Assembly (NCBI RefSeq): GCF_029351045.1
Contig: NZ_JARKIN010000001.1
Coordinates: 1,822,001 to 1,886,000 of the forward strand
Direction of reading: 5' to 3'
From: Streptomyces sp. WMMB303
GTDB lineage: Bacteria > Actinomycetota > Actinomycetes > Streptomycetales > Streptomycetaceae
Length of the DNA: 64,000 nt
Within the stretch, counting starts at the first letter, position 1. Every line of letters starts with the position of its first letter. The position numbers and the translations under genes were made by a program. Positions 1 through 8,051 of the stretch are shown here, piece after piece. The notes under the pieces were generated by a model. That model worked only from the letters and a program-made list of their open reading frames with translations. It ran no database searches and was not told the DNA's origin.

Positions 1-159
1 TTCTACCGCTGGCAGATCGGTCTCAAGGCCCGCGAGGGGGCCGCCGGGGAGCCGGCCGCGGTCACCGCGTCGTCGGCGCCGGGCGGGCGGCGGCACCGGC
101 TCGTTCCCGCACCTGCCCGTACACCTCCCGCAGGGTGTCGACCACCGCGTCGAGAGTGA
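1..159 (+). CDS. C-terminal fragment of an unidentified protein
   Basis: An open frame enters from the left edge and stops with TGA at 157-159. Its first roughly 30 codons nearly all end in G or C, as in real genes of this organism, and begin FYRWQIGLKARE. The last 30 codons lose that bias where they run antisense to the end of the glycosyltransferase on the other strand, so the tail may be a read-through into the neighbour. I do not recognise the family. Position beside a polysaccharide locus suggests another member of it, but this is inference. Confidence 0.35.
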   Translation, partial: FYRWQIGLKAREGAAGEPAAVTASSAPGGRRHRLVPAPARTPPAGCRPPRRE

Positions 160-1258
160 AGCTCTCGCGCGCCAACTGCCAGGCGGCCCGCGACGCGGCG
201 GCACCGGCGGCCTCGTCCAGCAGTTCCAGCACGGCGCGGCCGATCCGGGGCCCGTTCTCCGGGTCGTCCGGCGCGCTGTCCACCACCCGCCCGGCGCCGG
301 CCGCGGCCACGTCGGGCGCCAGACCGCTGGTGCGGGTGACGACGACCGGCAGCCCCACCGACAGCGCCTCCAGCACCGAGACGGAGAAGGCGTCCTTGAT
401 GGACGGCAGGACATACACCTCGCTCTCCCGCAGCCGCGCGAGCACCCCCGCGTGGTCGAGCGCGCCGACGTACTCCAGCGCGTGCCCGACCCCCAGCGAG
501 CGGGCGCGCGCCAGCATCTCGCCGGCCAGCGCGCCGGTGTCCGGCCCGGCCAGCACGAACCGCGCCTCCGGGTACTTCTCCAGCACCGTCGGCATCGCCC
601 CGACGAAGTCCTGGGGGCGTTTGCCCTCCTGCACCCGTGCGCAGTACAGCACCGTGGGCGGCCGGCCCGGTGCCCGCCCGGTGTTGCGGGCGGGCTGCGG
701 GACGACGCCGTTGACCAGCCGGTACGCCGGACCCATCGGCTCCGGCGCCAGCACCGCCTCGGTCAGCTTCCGCTCCTGCTCGGTGAGATGGAGCACGGCA
801 TCGGCCTTGCGCAGGACCCGGCGCAGGCCCAGCACGTCCACGGCCCGGGCCACCCGCTTCTCGGTGGGGTCGATCATGCCGTGCGTCTGCAGCACCAGAG
901 GGCGGCCCAGCGCGGAGGCCAGCAGCGCGACCGGGAGCGTCACCAGGTCGCGCATCAGGTGGACATGGACGACGTCGGCCGAGCGCAGCATGCGCGGCGC
1001 CGCCGCCAGCAGCGCCGCCGAGGTGATACCGCTGACCTCGAACTGCGGCAGCAGGGCGCGGGCCTGGAAGAGGCGGGCCGGGACGCCGTCCACGGTGCGC
1101 GGCAGCCGCCGGCCCGCGGGGAACCCGTCGCCCAGCGCCACCAGGGCCGCCTGGTCGCCCCGCGCCCGCAGCCCGCGGCACAGATTCAGGGCGACCCTGG
1201 TGGGGCCGCCGAAGTCATGGGTGGGCGTGTGCAGCGTGACGATGTGCAGCGCCTTCAA
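62..1258 (-). CDS. GT4-family glycosyltransferase
   Basis: 398 aa. Predicted to transfer a sugar from a nucleotide donor to a lipid-linked acceptor at the inner face of the membrane. The N-terminal acceptor domain shows LHTPTHDFGGPTRVALNLCR, the usual glycine-rich loop plus helix of GT-B enzymes. The C-terminal donor domain has VLPSIKDAFSVSVLEALSVG, the place of the EX7E motif; the first glutamate is an aspartate here. The start is a TTG (1256-1258) preceded by a GGGAGGGG Shine-Dalgarno; no ATG or GTG fits upstream. It is divergent from the Wzy-like gene across about 135 bp that contain an AT-rich GATATT/TATATC stretch (about 1287-1304), probably the shared promoter region. Family is clear, sugar specificity is not. 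Confidence 0.85.
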   Translation of the reverse strand: MKALHIVTLHTPTHDFGGPTRVALNLCRGLRARGDQAALVALGDGFPAGRRLPRTVDGVPARLFQARALLPQFEVSGITSAALLAAAPRMLRSADVVHVHLMRDLVTLPVALLASALGRPLVLQTHGMIDPTEKRVARAVDVLGLRRVLRKADAVLHLTEQERKLTEAVLAPEPMGPAYRLVNGVVPQPARNTGRAPGRPPTVLYCARVQEGKRPQDFVGAMPTVLEKYPEARFVLAGPDTGALAGEMLARARSLGVGHALEYVGALDHAGVLARLRESEVYVLPSIKDAFSVSVLEALSVGLPVVVTRTSGLAPDVAAAGAGRVVDSAPDDPENGPRIGRAVLELLDEAAGAAASRAAWQLARESFTLDAVVDTLREVYGQVRERAGAAARPAPTTR

Positions 1259-1393
1259 TGGTGTCCCCTCCCCTGGCCGCGTCGACGATATTAGTCGGTA
1301 TATCTGCTTCTGCTCTGCTCCTTCATGGTTTCCGCGGGTTCCGCGGGTTCCGCCTCCCGCCGCCGCGGGATGGCGCCGGTGCCGGGGGCAGCC

Positions 1394-2986
1394 ATGAACA
1401 CCGGAAGTCCGGCCACCGCGCCGCGGCAGCGGTTCGCCGCGACGGCGCCCCGCGCGGTGCTCTCCCGGGCGCTGGCCGTCCCGCTGGTGGCGGCACTCGT
1501 CGCGGTACTGCCCGCGGCGGTCGCCACCCAGCCCGGGCCCGGGCCGCACGACGCCGCCTACTGGCTCCAGTCGGCGACCTGCGCCTACTCCGGCACCCGG
1601 CTGGCGGCCATGGTGCTGACCACGCACCGCCGGCTCATCCAGGGCGCGTTCTGGCTGTTCTGCTACATCGCCATGGGAATCGCACCGCTGGCCCAGACGG
1701 TGCTGGCCAGCACCCCGACCCCGGTGGTCGGGCCGCGCGCGGACACCGTGCTGGCCTCGGCGCTGGTGCTGGCGGGTCTCGTCGCCTTCGACGTGGGCGC
1801 CCTGCTGGCCCGCCACCGGCCGCCGCTGCGCAGCCGGATGCACGAGCGCCACCGGCCCGCGGCGGTCGTCGGGCCGCGCAGGCTGTACGCGCTGTGCGCG
1901 GTGGCACTGGCGGGCAGCGGGCTGCTGATCGCCAGGCTGGACGGGCCGGGCGTCTTCTTCAGCAACCGGCAGGAGATCAGCGAGACGCTCGGCGGGACGG
2001 AAGCCGCCTCGCAGGCGGGCTCCGCCTTCCTGCGCGGGTTCGGCACCGTACCGGCGCTGCTGGCACTGCTCTTCCTCACCCGTTGGCTGGTGGTCTCCCG
2101 CGCGGCACGGCGCGGACCACTGGTCCCGGTGCTCTGGCTGGTGATGCTGGCACTCAACGGCATCGTCAACAACCCGGTCTCCAATCCGCGGTACTGGTTC
2201 CTGACAGTGCTCTTCTCGCTGCTGTTCACCGCGTTCCCGCGCAGCCCGGTGATGTACCGGGCCGCGCTGGCGACCGGGGTGGCGGTGGCCCTGGTGGTGT
2301 TCCCGTTCGCGGACCGGTTCCGCTACGAGGAGGGCGCCGACCGGCCGCGGCAGGCGACGGATTCGCTGCTGGAGCCGCTGACGATGAAGGACTACGACCA
2401 GGCCGGCATGCTCGCCAACACCGTCACCTTCGTCGAGTCGGGCGAGGGCCACAGCTACGGGCGCCAACTGGCGGGCACCGTGCTGTTCTTCGTGCCGCGC
2501 TCGGTGTGGGACGGCAAGCCGCACGACCCGGGTACCCGGGTGGGCACCTGGATGGGGATGCCCTATCCGAACCTCTCCTCGCCGCTGTGGGCGGAGCTGT
2601 GGCTGGACTTCGGGCCGCTGGGCATGGCGCTGGGCTTCGCCGGCGTCGGCTACGGCGCCGCCCGCGCGGACCGGCGCTACGCACGGCGTACCGCCGAGGA
2701 GGCCGCGGCGGGCCCCGGCCCGCGGAGGCGACGGGACCGGGCCGGGCCGGGGAGCGTGGCGGCGGTGGCGGTGCCGCTGGTCGCCGGCTACAGCTTCATC
2801 CTGCTGCGCGGCTCGCTGCTCCAGGCCATGGGCCGGGTGGCCATCGCGGTGCTGTGCCTGCTGATCGTCACATCTTTCCGGCAGGTCCGGCAGGACCGGC
2901 AGGACCGGCAGGACCGGCAGGACCCACGGGACCGGCAGGTCCGCCCGCCCCGGGGCCGGGAGCCGGCGCCGGATCGAACGCGCTGA
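1394..2986 (+). CDS. Wzy-like polysaccharide polymerase (membrane protein)
   Basis: About 530 aa with many hydrophobic segments. The C-terminal half has FVPRSVWDGKPHDPGTRVG followed by a loop and SSPLWAELWLDFGPLG, the pattern of O-antigen/oligosaccharide repeat polymerases, which join lipid-linked repeat units outside the membrane. I place the start at ATG 1394, which has a GGGGG stretch a few bases upstream; an in-frame ATG at 1325 would add 23 residues but has no ribosome-binding site. The last 35 codons read through a 9-bp tandem repeat giving repeated QDR, and overlap the end of the convergent flippase gene by 119 bp, so the tail is probably not part of the fold. Confidence 0.75.
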   Translation: MNTGSPATAPRQRFAATAPRAVLSRALAVPLVAALVAVLPAAVATQPGPGPHDAAYWLQSATCAYSGTRLAAMVLTTHRRLIQGAFWLFCYIAMGIAPLAQTVLASTPTPVVGPRADTVLASALVLAGLVAFDVGALLARHRPPLRSRMHERHRPAAVVGPRRLYALCAVALAGSGLLIARLDGPGVFFSNRQEISETLGGTEAASQAGSAFLRGFGTVPALLALLFLTRWLVVSRAARRGPLVPVLWLVMLALNGIVNNPVSNPRYWFLTVLFSLLFTAFPRSPVMYRAALATGVAVALVVFPFADRFRYEEGADRPRQATDSLLEPLTMKDYDQAGMLANTVTFVESGEGHSYGRQLAGTVLFFVPRSVWDGKPHDPGTRVGTWMGMPYPNLSSPLWAELWLDFGPLGMALGFAGVGYGAARADRRYARRTAEEAAAGPGPRRRRDRAGPGSVAAVAVPLVAGYSFILLRGSLLQAMGRVAIAVLCLLIVTSFRQVRQDRQDRQDRQDPRDRQVRPPRGREPAPDRTR

Positions 2987-4241
2987 CGCCGCCCGCGCCC
3001 GCCGTGCGCAGCAGCCGGGCCGCGCGCAGCCAGCTCGCCGCACCCTTCGCCGCGGAGCCCAGGCACAGCCCCCAGGCCGCGCCCGGCACCCCGCCCAGCG
3101 CGTAGCCGCCCAGCAGGCAGCCGACGGAGGCGAGGGAGAAGACGAGTTGGAGGGGCAGCGTCGTGCGCGGCCGCAGCACCCGCAGTGTCAGCAGCCCGCA
3201 GGTGCCCAGGGCCATCGCCGCGTACTGGCTGCCGGTGGCGGGCAGCAGCCGGGCCGCGGAGGCCCAGGTGTCGCCCAGCAGCGCGCGCCCGTAACCGTCC
3301 GGCAGCAGCAGCAGAACGGCGGTCCAGACGGCCGCGGCCGCGGCGAGCACGCCTCCCGCGGCGGCTGCGGCACGGGCCGCCCGCCGTCCGCCGCCGGTGC
3401 GGTTCAGCAGCGGGGGGCCGAACCCGGTGGCGGCGTTGAACAGCACGTTCATCGGCCCGTAGAGCGTGCCGGCGCCCCGCAGCGCGCCCACCGCCAGCGG
3501 GTCGGCGAGCAGTCCCAAGCCGATGACGGCCAGTTGGCTGCCCGCGTTGCCCACCCCGAACTCGACGGCGAACCGGCGCCCCAGGTGATCCCGGCGCAGG
3601 CAGCGGGCCGGGTCCTGGCCCGCGCCCCGGGTGTGCCGCCCCAGCAGCCACAGCGCCACCGCGAGCGCGGGCAGCGACGACAGGCCCCAGGCGAGCAGGA
3701 GCCGCGCCGCACCGGCGCCGGAGGGCTGGGCGGCGAGCGCGGGCAGGACGGCCGCCAGCCGCAGCACGTCGGCCAGCAGCGCGTACCGGGGCCGGTGCAG
3801 GGTGGCGAAGGCGTACCGGGTGGTCTCCTGCGTCAGCGCGAGGGGCAGCACCAGCGCCAGCGCGGCCAGCGCGGTGCAGGTCCGGCCGCCGACCGCCCAC
3901 AGCGCGGGCGCCGCGCACAGGGCCGGGGCCGCCGCGGCCAGCGCGGTGAAGGCCACCCCCGAACGGCAGGCCCGCGCCACCCGTTCCGGCGCGCCCTGCT
4001 CCAGGACGAGGGCCTGCCCCACGTAGGCGACGGTGAGGCCGAGGAGCACGGTGAAGACGGTGTAGACGAGGGAGAACGTGGCGAAGGCGTGTACGTCCGA
4101 CCGTCGCGCCGCCACCACCAGGACGGCGATGTTCGTCGCCGCCGCCACGCCCTGGTCGGCGACGGAGCAGACCAGCGCGGTGCGGGCGCGCGGCATGCGC
4201 CGCTCCGGCTCCCGCGCCGGACCGTCACCGGGGTGCTGCAC
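2868..4241 (-). CDS. Wzx/MATE-like polysaccharide flippase
   Basis: 457 aa, hydrophobic, about 12 predicted membrane helices. The N-terminus (RTALVCSVADQGVAAATNIA then alternating helices) resembles the polysaccharide-transport branch of the MOP superfamily, which flips lipid-linked repeat units to the outside. The start is GTG 4241 with a GGGGGG ribosome-binding site at good distance; ATG 4196 is an alternative. The last 30 residues are a glycine-proline-alanine run from the 9-bp repeat, overlapping the polymerase gene on the other strand. It lies 32 bp downstream of the Wzz-like gene on the same strand, so it is probably the last gene of that operon. The family call rests on topology and context more than on a strict motif. 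Confidence 0.65.
   Translation of the reverse strand: MQHPGDGPAREPERRMPRARTALVCSVADQGVAAATNIAVLVVAARRSDVHAFATFSLVYTVFTVLLGLTVAYVGQALVLEQGAPERVARACRSGVAFTALAAAAPALCAAPALWAVGGRTCTALAALALVLPLALTQETTRYAFATLHRPRYALLADVLRLAAVLPALAAQPSGAGAARLLLAWGLSSLPALAVALWLLGRHTRGAGQDPARCLRRDHLGRRFAVEFGVGNAGSQLAVIGLGLLADPLAVGALRGAGTLYGPMNVLFNAATGFGPPLLNRTGGGRRAARAAAAAGGVLAAAAAVWTAVLLLLPDGYGRALLGDTWASAARLLPATGSQYAAMALGTCGLLTLRVLRPRTTLPLQLVFSLASVGCLLGGYALGGVPGAAWGLCLGSAAKGAASWLRAARLLRTAGAGGVSAFDPAPAPGPGAGGPAGPVGPAGPAGPAGPAGPAGKM
2881..2942. repeat. 9-bp tandem repeat in two convergent genes
   Basis: About six copies of CAGGACCGG, some imperfect. On the plus strand they encode QDR repeats at the end of the polymerase; on the minus strand they encode GPA repeats at the end of the flippase. 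Both reading frames stay open because the unit is a multiple of three and free of stops in both. Confidence 0.9.
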
Positions 4242-4273
4242 CCGGATCCCCCCTCGTCAGCCACCGGAAGCCG

Positions 4274-6010
4274 TCAGCGATCCAGCACCCGCAGGCCGAC
4301 GCCCTCGCGGACGAACTCCTCGGGGCGGGGGCGCGGGGCCGCGCCCCGGTCCGGCGGCGCGGCGGGGCCGGATACGCCGCCGCGTCCGGAATCGCCGCCG
4401 GTGCCCTCGGAGTGGAGCAGGGCACCGAGCACGCAGCCGCCCGCGCCGGCGACCAGTTCCCGCACCCGCGCCAGATCGTCCCGCCGCACTTCGCGCGGGT
4501 CGCAGACGAGCAGGACGCAGTCGACCCGGTCGATGAGCGCGATGGCGTCGGCGTACGACAGCACGGCGGGCGCGAGGACCAGGAGCACGGAGTCGCTGTC
4601 GTCGGCGTGTCCGATGAGCCGGCTGACGGCCGAGGAGGTGAGCGCACGCGGCACCTTGCTGACGCGGTGCCCGGGCACCAGGTCGAAGACGCCCGACTCG
4701 CCCGCGTCGATCGGGACACGGGGCCCGGCGGGCCAGCCGATGGTGCCGTGGCCGGGAGCGCGGGCCCATCCCCCGGCCTCCGGTCGGGAGATGCCCCCAG
4801 GCCGGAGGCCGTCCGCGTGCCGCAGCCGCTCGGTGAGCGAGGGGGTGCGCAGATCGGCCTCCAGGAGCAGCACCTCCTTGCCCATCTCGGCGAAGGAAGC
4901 GGACAGGTTCACGGAGGCGGCCAGCGCGGTGTCGATGCCGCCGCGCGGCGGGACGACCAGGACGCGGCGGCGCCGCGCGAAGGTCTCGTCGTAGGCCAGC
5001 CGGAAGGCGACCGAGCGGTACTCCTCGGCGAGCCGGCCGCCGGCCAGCAGCGGACGGGCGCGCGCCCGGCGCTCGGCCCGCTTCCCGCGGCGGCGCCCGC
5101 GCCCGCGCGGCAGGGTGCCCAATACCGGGGCGTGCAGGGCGCGCACGACGTCGCCGGGGGTGCGGACGGCGGGGTCGAAGACGAGCCGTACCCAGGCGGC
5201 GAGCAGACCGAGACCGACGCCGACGGCGGCACCGAGGCCGAGCATCAGCAGCAGTCCGGGCCCGGCGGGCGCGTCGGGCGGGACGGCCTCGGTGACGACG
5301 CGGCCCGGGGTGGTGTCCTCGGCGCGCAGGTCGCTGATGCTGCCGTCGAGTTCGGCGATGCGGCTGACGACGGAGGAGTGCGCGGAGAGCGTGCCGTCGA
5401 GCGCGCCCTCCCGGCCGGAGGAGGCGATCTCCTCGGCGAGCCGGTCGCGCTCCTTCAGCAGCGGCTCGCGCTGCTTCTCGTAGGAGTCGACCATGCTCGC
5501 GGCGCGCGCCTCGGCGTCCTGCTCGCGGTTGCCGAGGTAGGCCGCGGCGAAGGCGTCGGCGCCGCGCGCCGCGGCCCGGGGGCTGTGCGCGGTGAAGGAG
5601 AAGCGCAGCATCCGGGTGTCGGGCGGGTTGGTGACCTGGAGGCCGGCGGCGAGCTGCTGGGGGCGGCGCCCGGAGTCCAGGGTGTCCGCGGCGCGTTCGG
5701 CGACGACGCTGCTGAGTGCGGTGCGCCGCTCGGAGCCCATGCTGGTACCGCCGGGGGCCGAGGTGGCGCCGCTGCTGTCGAGGGGCAGCGGGCGCACCGT
5801 GATCTCGGTGGTGGCGGTGTAGGAGTCGGCGCCGCTGACACCGAGCCAGCCGCCGCCCAGGATGCCGAGGGCGATGCCGAGCGCGATCAGCCGGCGGTAG
5901 CGCAGGAGCTGGCGGAACTGGTCGCGGAGCAGGTCGGGTTCGTCGTCGGGGTGGCCGGCCGGGGCCGGGTCCCGCTCGTCTCCGCCGCCGGGCGCGCCGC
6001 GGCCGGTCAC
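4274..6010 (-). CDS. Wzz-type chain-length determinant fused to a degenerate BY-kinase-like domain
   Basis: 578 aa. Order: short cytoplasmic N-terminus, membrane helix (about 40-60), periplasm-side domain rich in charged helices with coiled-coil character, second helix (about 240-262, LLLMLGLGAAVGVGLGLLAA), then a cytoplasmic nucleotide-binding-like domain. Wzz proteins set polymer length together with Wzy. In the C-terminal domain the Walker B-like VLLLEADLRTPSL and the later VLLVCDPREV strand are present, but the Walker A position reads VVPPRGGIDTALAASVN and lacks the Lys-Ser/Thr needed for phosphate binding. There is no tyrosine-rich tail. GTG start, overlapping the upstream gene's stop in GTGA (6007-6010), so translation is coupled. 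Probably structural rather than kinase-active. Confidence 0.8.
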   Translation of the reverse strand: MTGRGAPGGGDERDPAPAGHPDDEPDLLRDQFRQLLRYRRLIALGIALGILGGGWLGVSGADSYTATTEITVRPLPLDSSGATSAPGGTSMGSERRTALSSVVAERAADTLDSGRRPQQLAAGLQVTNPPDTRMLRFSFTAHSPRAAARGADAFAAAYLGNREQDAEARAASMVDSYEKQREPLLKERDRLAEEIASSGREGALDGTLSAHSSVVSRIAELDGSISDLRAEDTTPGRVVTEAVPPDAPAGPGLLLMLGLGAAVGVGLGLLAAWVRLVFDPAVRTPGDVVRALHAPVLGTLPRGRGRRRGKRAERRARARPLLAGGRLAEEYRSVAFRLAYDETFARRRRVLVVPPRGGIDTALAASVNLSASFAEMGKEVLLLEADLRTPSLTERLRHADGLRPGGISRPEAGGWARAPGHGTIGWPAGPRVPIDAGESGVFDLVPGHRVSKVPRALTSSAVSRLIGHADDSDSVLLVLAPAVLSYADAIALIDRVDCVLLVCDPREVRRDDLARVRELVAGAGGCVLGALLHSEGTGGDSGRGGVSGPAAPPDRGAAPRPRPEEFVREGVGLRVLDR

Positions 6011-7395
6011 GCCGGTCCGCCCTGCTGCCGGACGGTGCCGGCCGCGGCGCCCCGCGGGGAGCCGGGCCGGGCGGGGTGGCCGGTGCGGTGGCCGCCGGGT
6101 GCGGGGGCCAGGGCGCGGGCCTCGTCGAGCAGTGCGGTCAGCCGGGCCAGCGCCGCGGTGCGCCCCAGGTGGCCGGTGGCGTACGCACGGCCCGCGGCGC
6201 CGAGCGCGGCGGCGCGGGCGGGGTCGGCGGCCAGGCCGCGGAGGCCGTCGGCGAGCGCCGCCGGGTCCTCGGGCGGCACCAGGACCCCGGCGCCGGACCG
6301 GCGGATCTCGCCCGCGGTGCCGCCGCTCCCGGCGACGGAGGCGAGGACCGGGCGCCCGGCGGCGAAGTAGGAGGTGAGTTTGGAGGGGACGCTCATGTCG
6401 AGCACGGAGGCCCGCTGGGTGACGGCCAGCACATCGGCGGCGGCCAGCACGTCGGGGAAGTCCGCCTCGTCGGCGGGCGGCAGCAGTTCGACGCCGGGCA
6501 GCGGGGTCGCCAGCCCGGCGAGGTGGCGGCGCTGGTTGCCGTCGCCCATCAGGACGATGCGCAACCGCTCGCCGTGGAGCAGCCGGGCGGTCTCGAGCAG
6601 CACGTCCAGGCCCTGTTTGAGGCCCATGTTGCCGGAGTGCAGCAGGACCGTCTCGTCCGGCCGCCAGCCGAGCCGGGAGCGGGTCTCCGCACGGGGACGG
6701 GACGGGGCGGATATGTGCGTCCAGTTGGGCACGGTACGGATGTGGGAGGCCGGGACCCCGAGCGCGGTGACCCGCTCGGTGAAGCTCTCGTGGATGACGC
6801 CCACCAGGGTGGCCGCCGCCAGTACCCGACGCTCCACAGAACCGGCGAGGGCGGCCGCCCGATCGCCGCCGCGGATGCCGCTCTGCGCCGCCCCGGCGCC
6901 CATCAGGTCCTGGACGACCGGCACGAACGGCACTCCGGCCCGGCGGGCGAGCCGGGCGCCCAGCAGTCCGCCCGCGAGGCTGGGGAGCTGGGCGACGACG
7001 GCGTCGGGCGGTCCGCCGAGCCGGGGCGGCGCCAGCAGTCCGTGGACGAGCACGGACGCCTCGTACAGCGCCCGGCGCGCGGCGGTCTGCCGCGGCGGGA
7101 CGGTGTGCCTGCGGCGGTGCACCCGGACTCCGCCCCGCTGCTCGGTGACCCGCCAGACGCCCCGGTAGGCGGGGTCCGTACGCCAGGCGGGGTAGTGCGG
7201 CATACCGGCCAGGACGTGCACGTCCCAGTCGGGGCGTGCGGCCCAGTGCTCGGCGAGCTGGGCCGCGTAGGGCCCGATGCCGGCCTGCTCGGGTGCGTAG
7301 TTGGTGGACACCAGCAGCACTCGGCGCCCGGACGCCTCCTCGCGCAGCCCACCGGGCGCGGTCCCGTTTCCGGGCACCGCGTCGCCGTTCACCAT
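6007..7395 (-). CDS. GT4 glycosyltransferase, WcaI-like
   Basis: 462 aa. Starts LLVSTNYAPEQAGIGPYAAQ, the opening of the WcaI type of GT-B glycosyltransferase, with a donor-domain core VLLHSGNMGLKQGLDVLLE and a late VPSKLTSYFAAGRPV. The classic EX7E is absent, as usual for this subgroup. I choose ATG 7395 because GGGGGG lies just upstream; a longer frame to 7458 has no such site. First gene of the operon GT4-Wzz-flippase; divergent from the cytidylyltransferase gene over about 170 bp. Likely adds a sugar to the lipid-linked repeat unit in the cytoplasm. Confidence 0.82.
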   Translation of the reverse strand: MVNGDAVPGNGTAPGGLREEASGRRVLLVSTNYAPEQAGIGPYAAQLAEHWAARPDWDVHVLAGMPHYPAWRTDPAYRGVWRVTEQRGGVRVHRRRHTVPPRQTAARRALYEASVLVHGLLAPPRLGGPPDAVVAQLPSLAGGLLGARLARRAGVPFVPVVQDLMGAGAAQSGIRGGDRAAALAGSVERRVLAAATLVGVIHESFTERVTALGVPASHIRTVPNWTHISAPSRPRAETRSRLGWRPDETVLLHSGNMGLKQGLDVLLETARLLHGERLRIVLMGDGNQRRHLAGLATPLPGVELLPPADEADFPDVLAAADVLAVTQRASVLDMSVPSKLTSYFAAGRPVLASVAGSGGTAGEIRRSGAGVLVPPEDPAALADGLRGLAADPARAAALGAAGRAYATGHLGRTAALARLTALLDEARALAPAPGGHRTGHPARPGSPRGAAAGTVRQQGGPA

Positions 7396-7568
7396 GGATC
7401 CCCCCACAGGTCCGCCGCTCGTTCCCCGGGGGCAGCGTAACGCCTGCCGTGCGGGCATTCGCCGACCTGTGCCTGATTCCCGCCGGTTGTGGTTGCATGC
7501 TGCGATGCGCGGCGGCCGGGGAGGGCCGCGGCGCGGTCAACGGCATGCGTCCTGGGGGGGGACTTCAC

Positions 7569-8051
7569 ATGACCCACACGGTCGGCTACGCACCCGGCGC
7601 CTACGACCTGTTCCACGTCGGCCATCTGAACCTGCTGCGGCACGCCCGCTCGCGGTGCGACTACCTGGTCGCGGGCGTGGTCTCGGACGAGATGGCCGGG
7701 CGCGCCAAGGGGCGGCCACCGGTGATCCCGCTCGTCGAACGGCTGCAGATCGTCCGCAGCATCCGGTTCGTGGACGCGGCGTTCGTGGAGACGGTGCCGG
7801 ACAAGCTGGAGACCTGGCAGCAGGTCAGGTTCGACGTGCTGTTCAAGGGGGACGACTGGCGGGGTACGCCGAAGGGCGAGAAGTTGGAGGCCGACTTCCG
7901 TACGGTCGGCGTAGAGGTCGTCTACTTCCCGTACACCATGCATACCTCCAGCACTCAGCTGCGGCGCGCACTCGACACACTGGCCGCCCCCGCCGGGCCG
8001 GCCGCGCCGGTCACCCCGGAGGCGGGGCGGACAGCTCCCGGAACCATTTGA
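7569..8051 (+). CDS. TagD-like cytidylyltransferase
   Basis: 160 aa. Nucleotidyltransferase fold: GAYDLFHVGHLNLLRHA carries the HxGH nucleotide-binding motif, FKGDDWRGTP matches the TagD-type loop, and TSSTQLR occupies the place of the usual ISTT-[KR] motif. TagD makes CDP-glycerol from CTP and glycerol 3-phosphate; relatives use other phosphorylated alcohols, so the substrate is not certain. ATG 7569 is preceded by GGGGGGGA. The gene faces a CDP-alcohol phosphotransferase and their 3' ends overlap by 41 bp, which supports a joint role in adding an alcohol phosphate to a lipid or glycan. Confidence 0.85.
   Translation: MTHTVGYAPGAYDLFHVGHLNLLRHARSRCDYLVAGVVSDEMAGRAKGRPPVIPLVERLQIVRSIRFVDAAFVETVPDKLETWQQVRFDVLFKGDDWRGTPKGEKLEADFRTVGVEVVYFPYTMHTSSTQLRRALDTLAAPAGPAAPVTPEAGRTAPGTI

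Noticed and set aside
62..3043. 993-codon minus-strand open frame running over the polymerase gene
   Set aside because: Only its last 398 codons (glycosyltransferase) have a family and good start; the rest is antisense to a real gene and rich in Arg, Gln and Pro as expected from GC-rich shadows.
6011..7546. Upstream extension of the Wzz-like frame over the glycosyltransferase
   Set aside because: Arg/Pro-rich shadow sequence with no motif; the GTGA overlap gives a clear start at 6010.
8011..8051. Overlapping ends of the cytidylyltransferase and phosphotransferase as a sequencing error
   Set aside because: Both frames keep normal codon bias to their stops and both families tolerate such tails.
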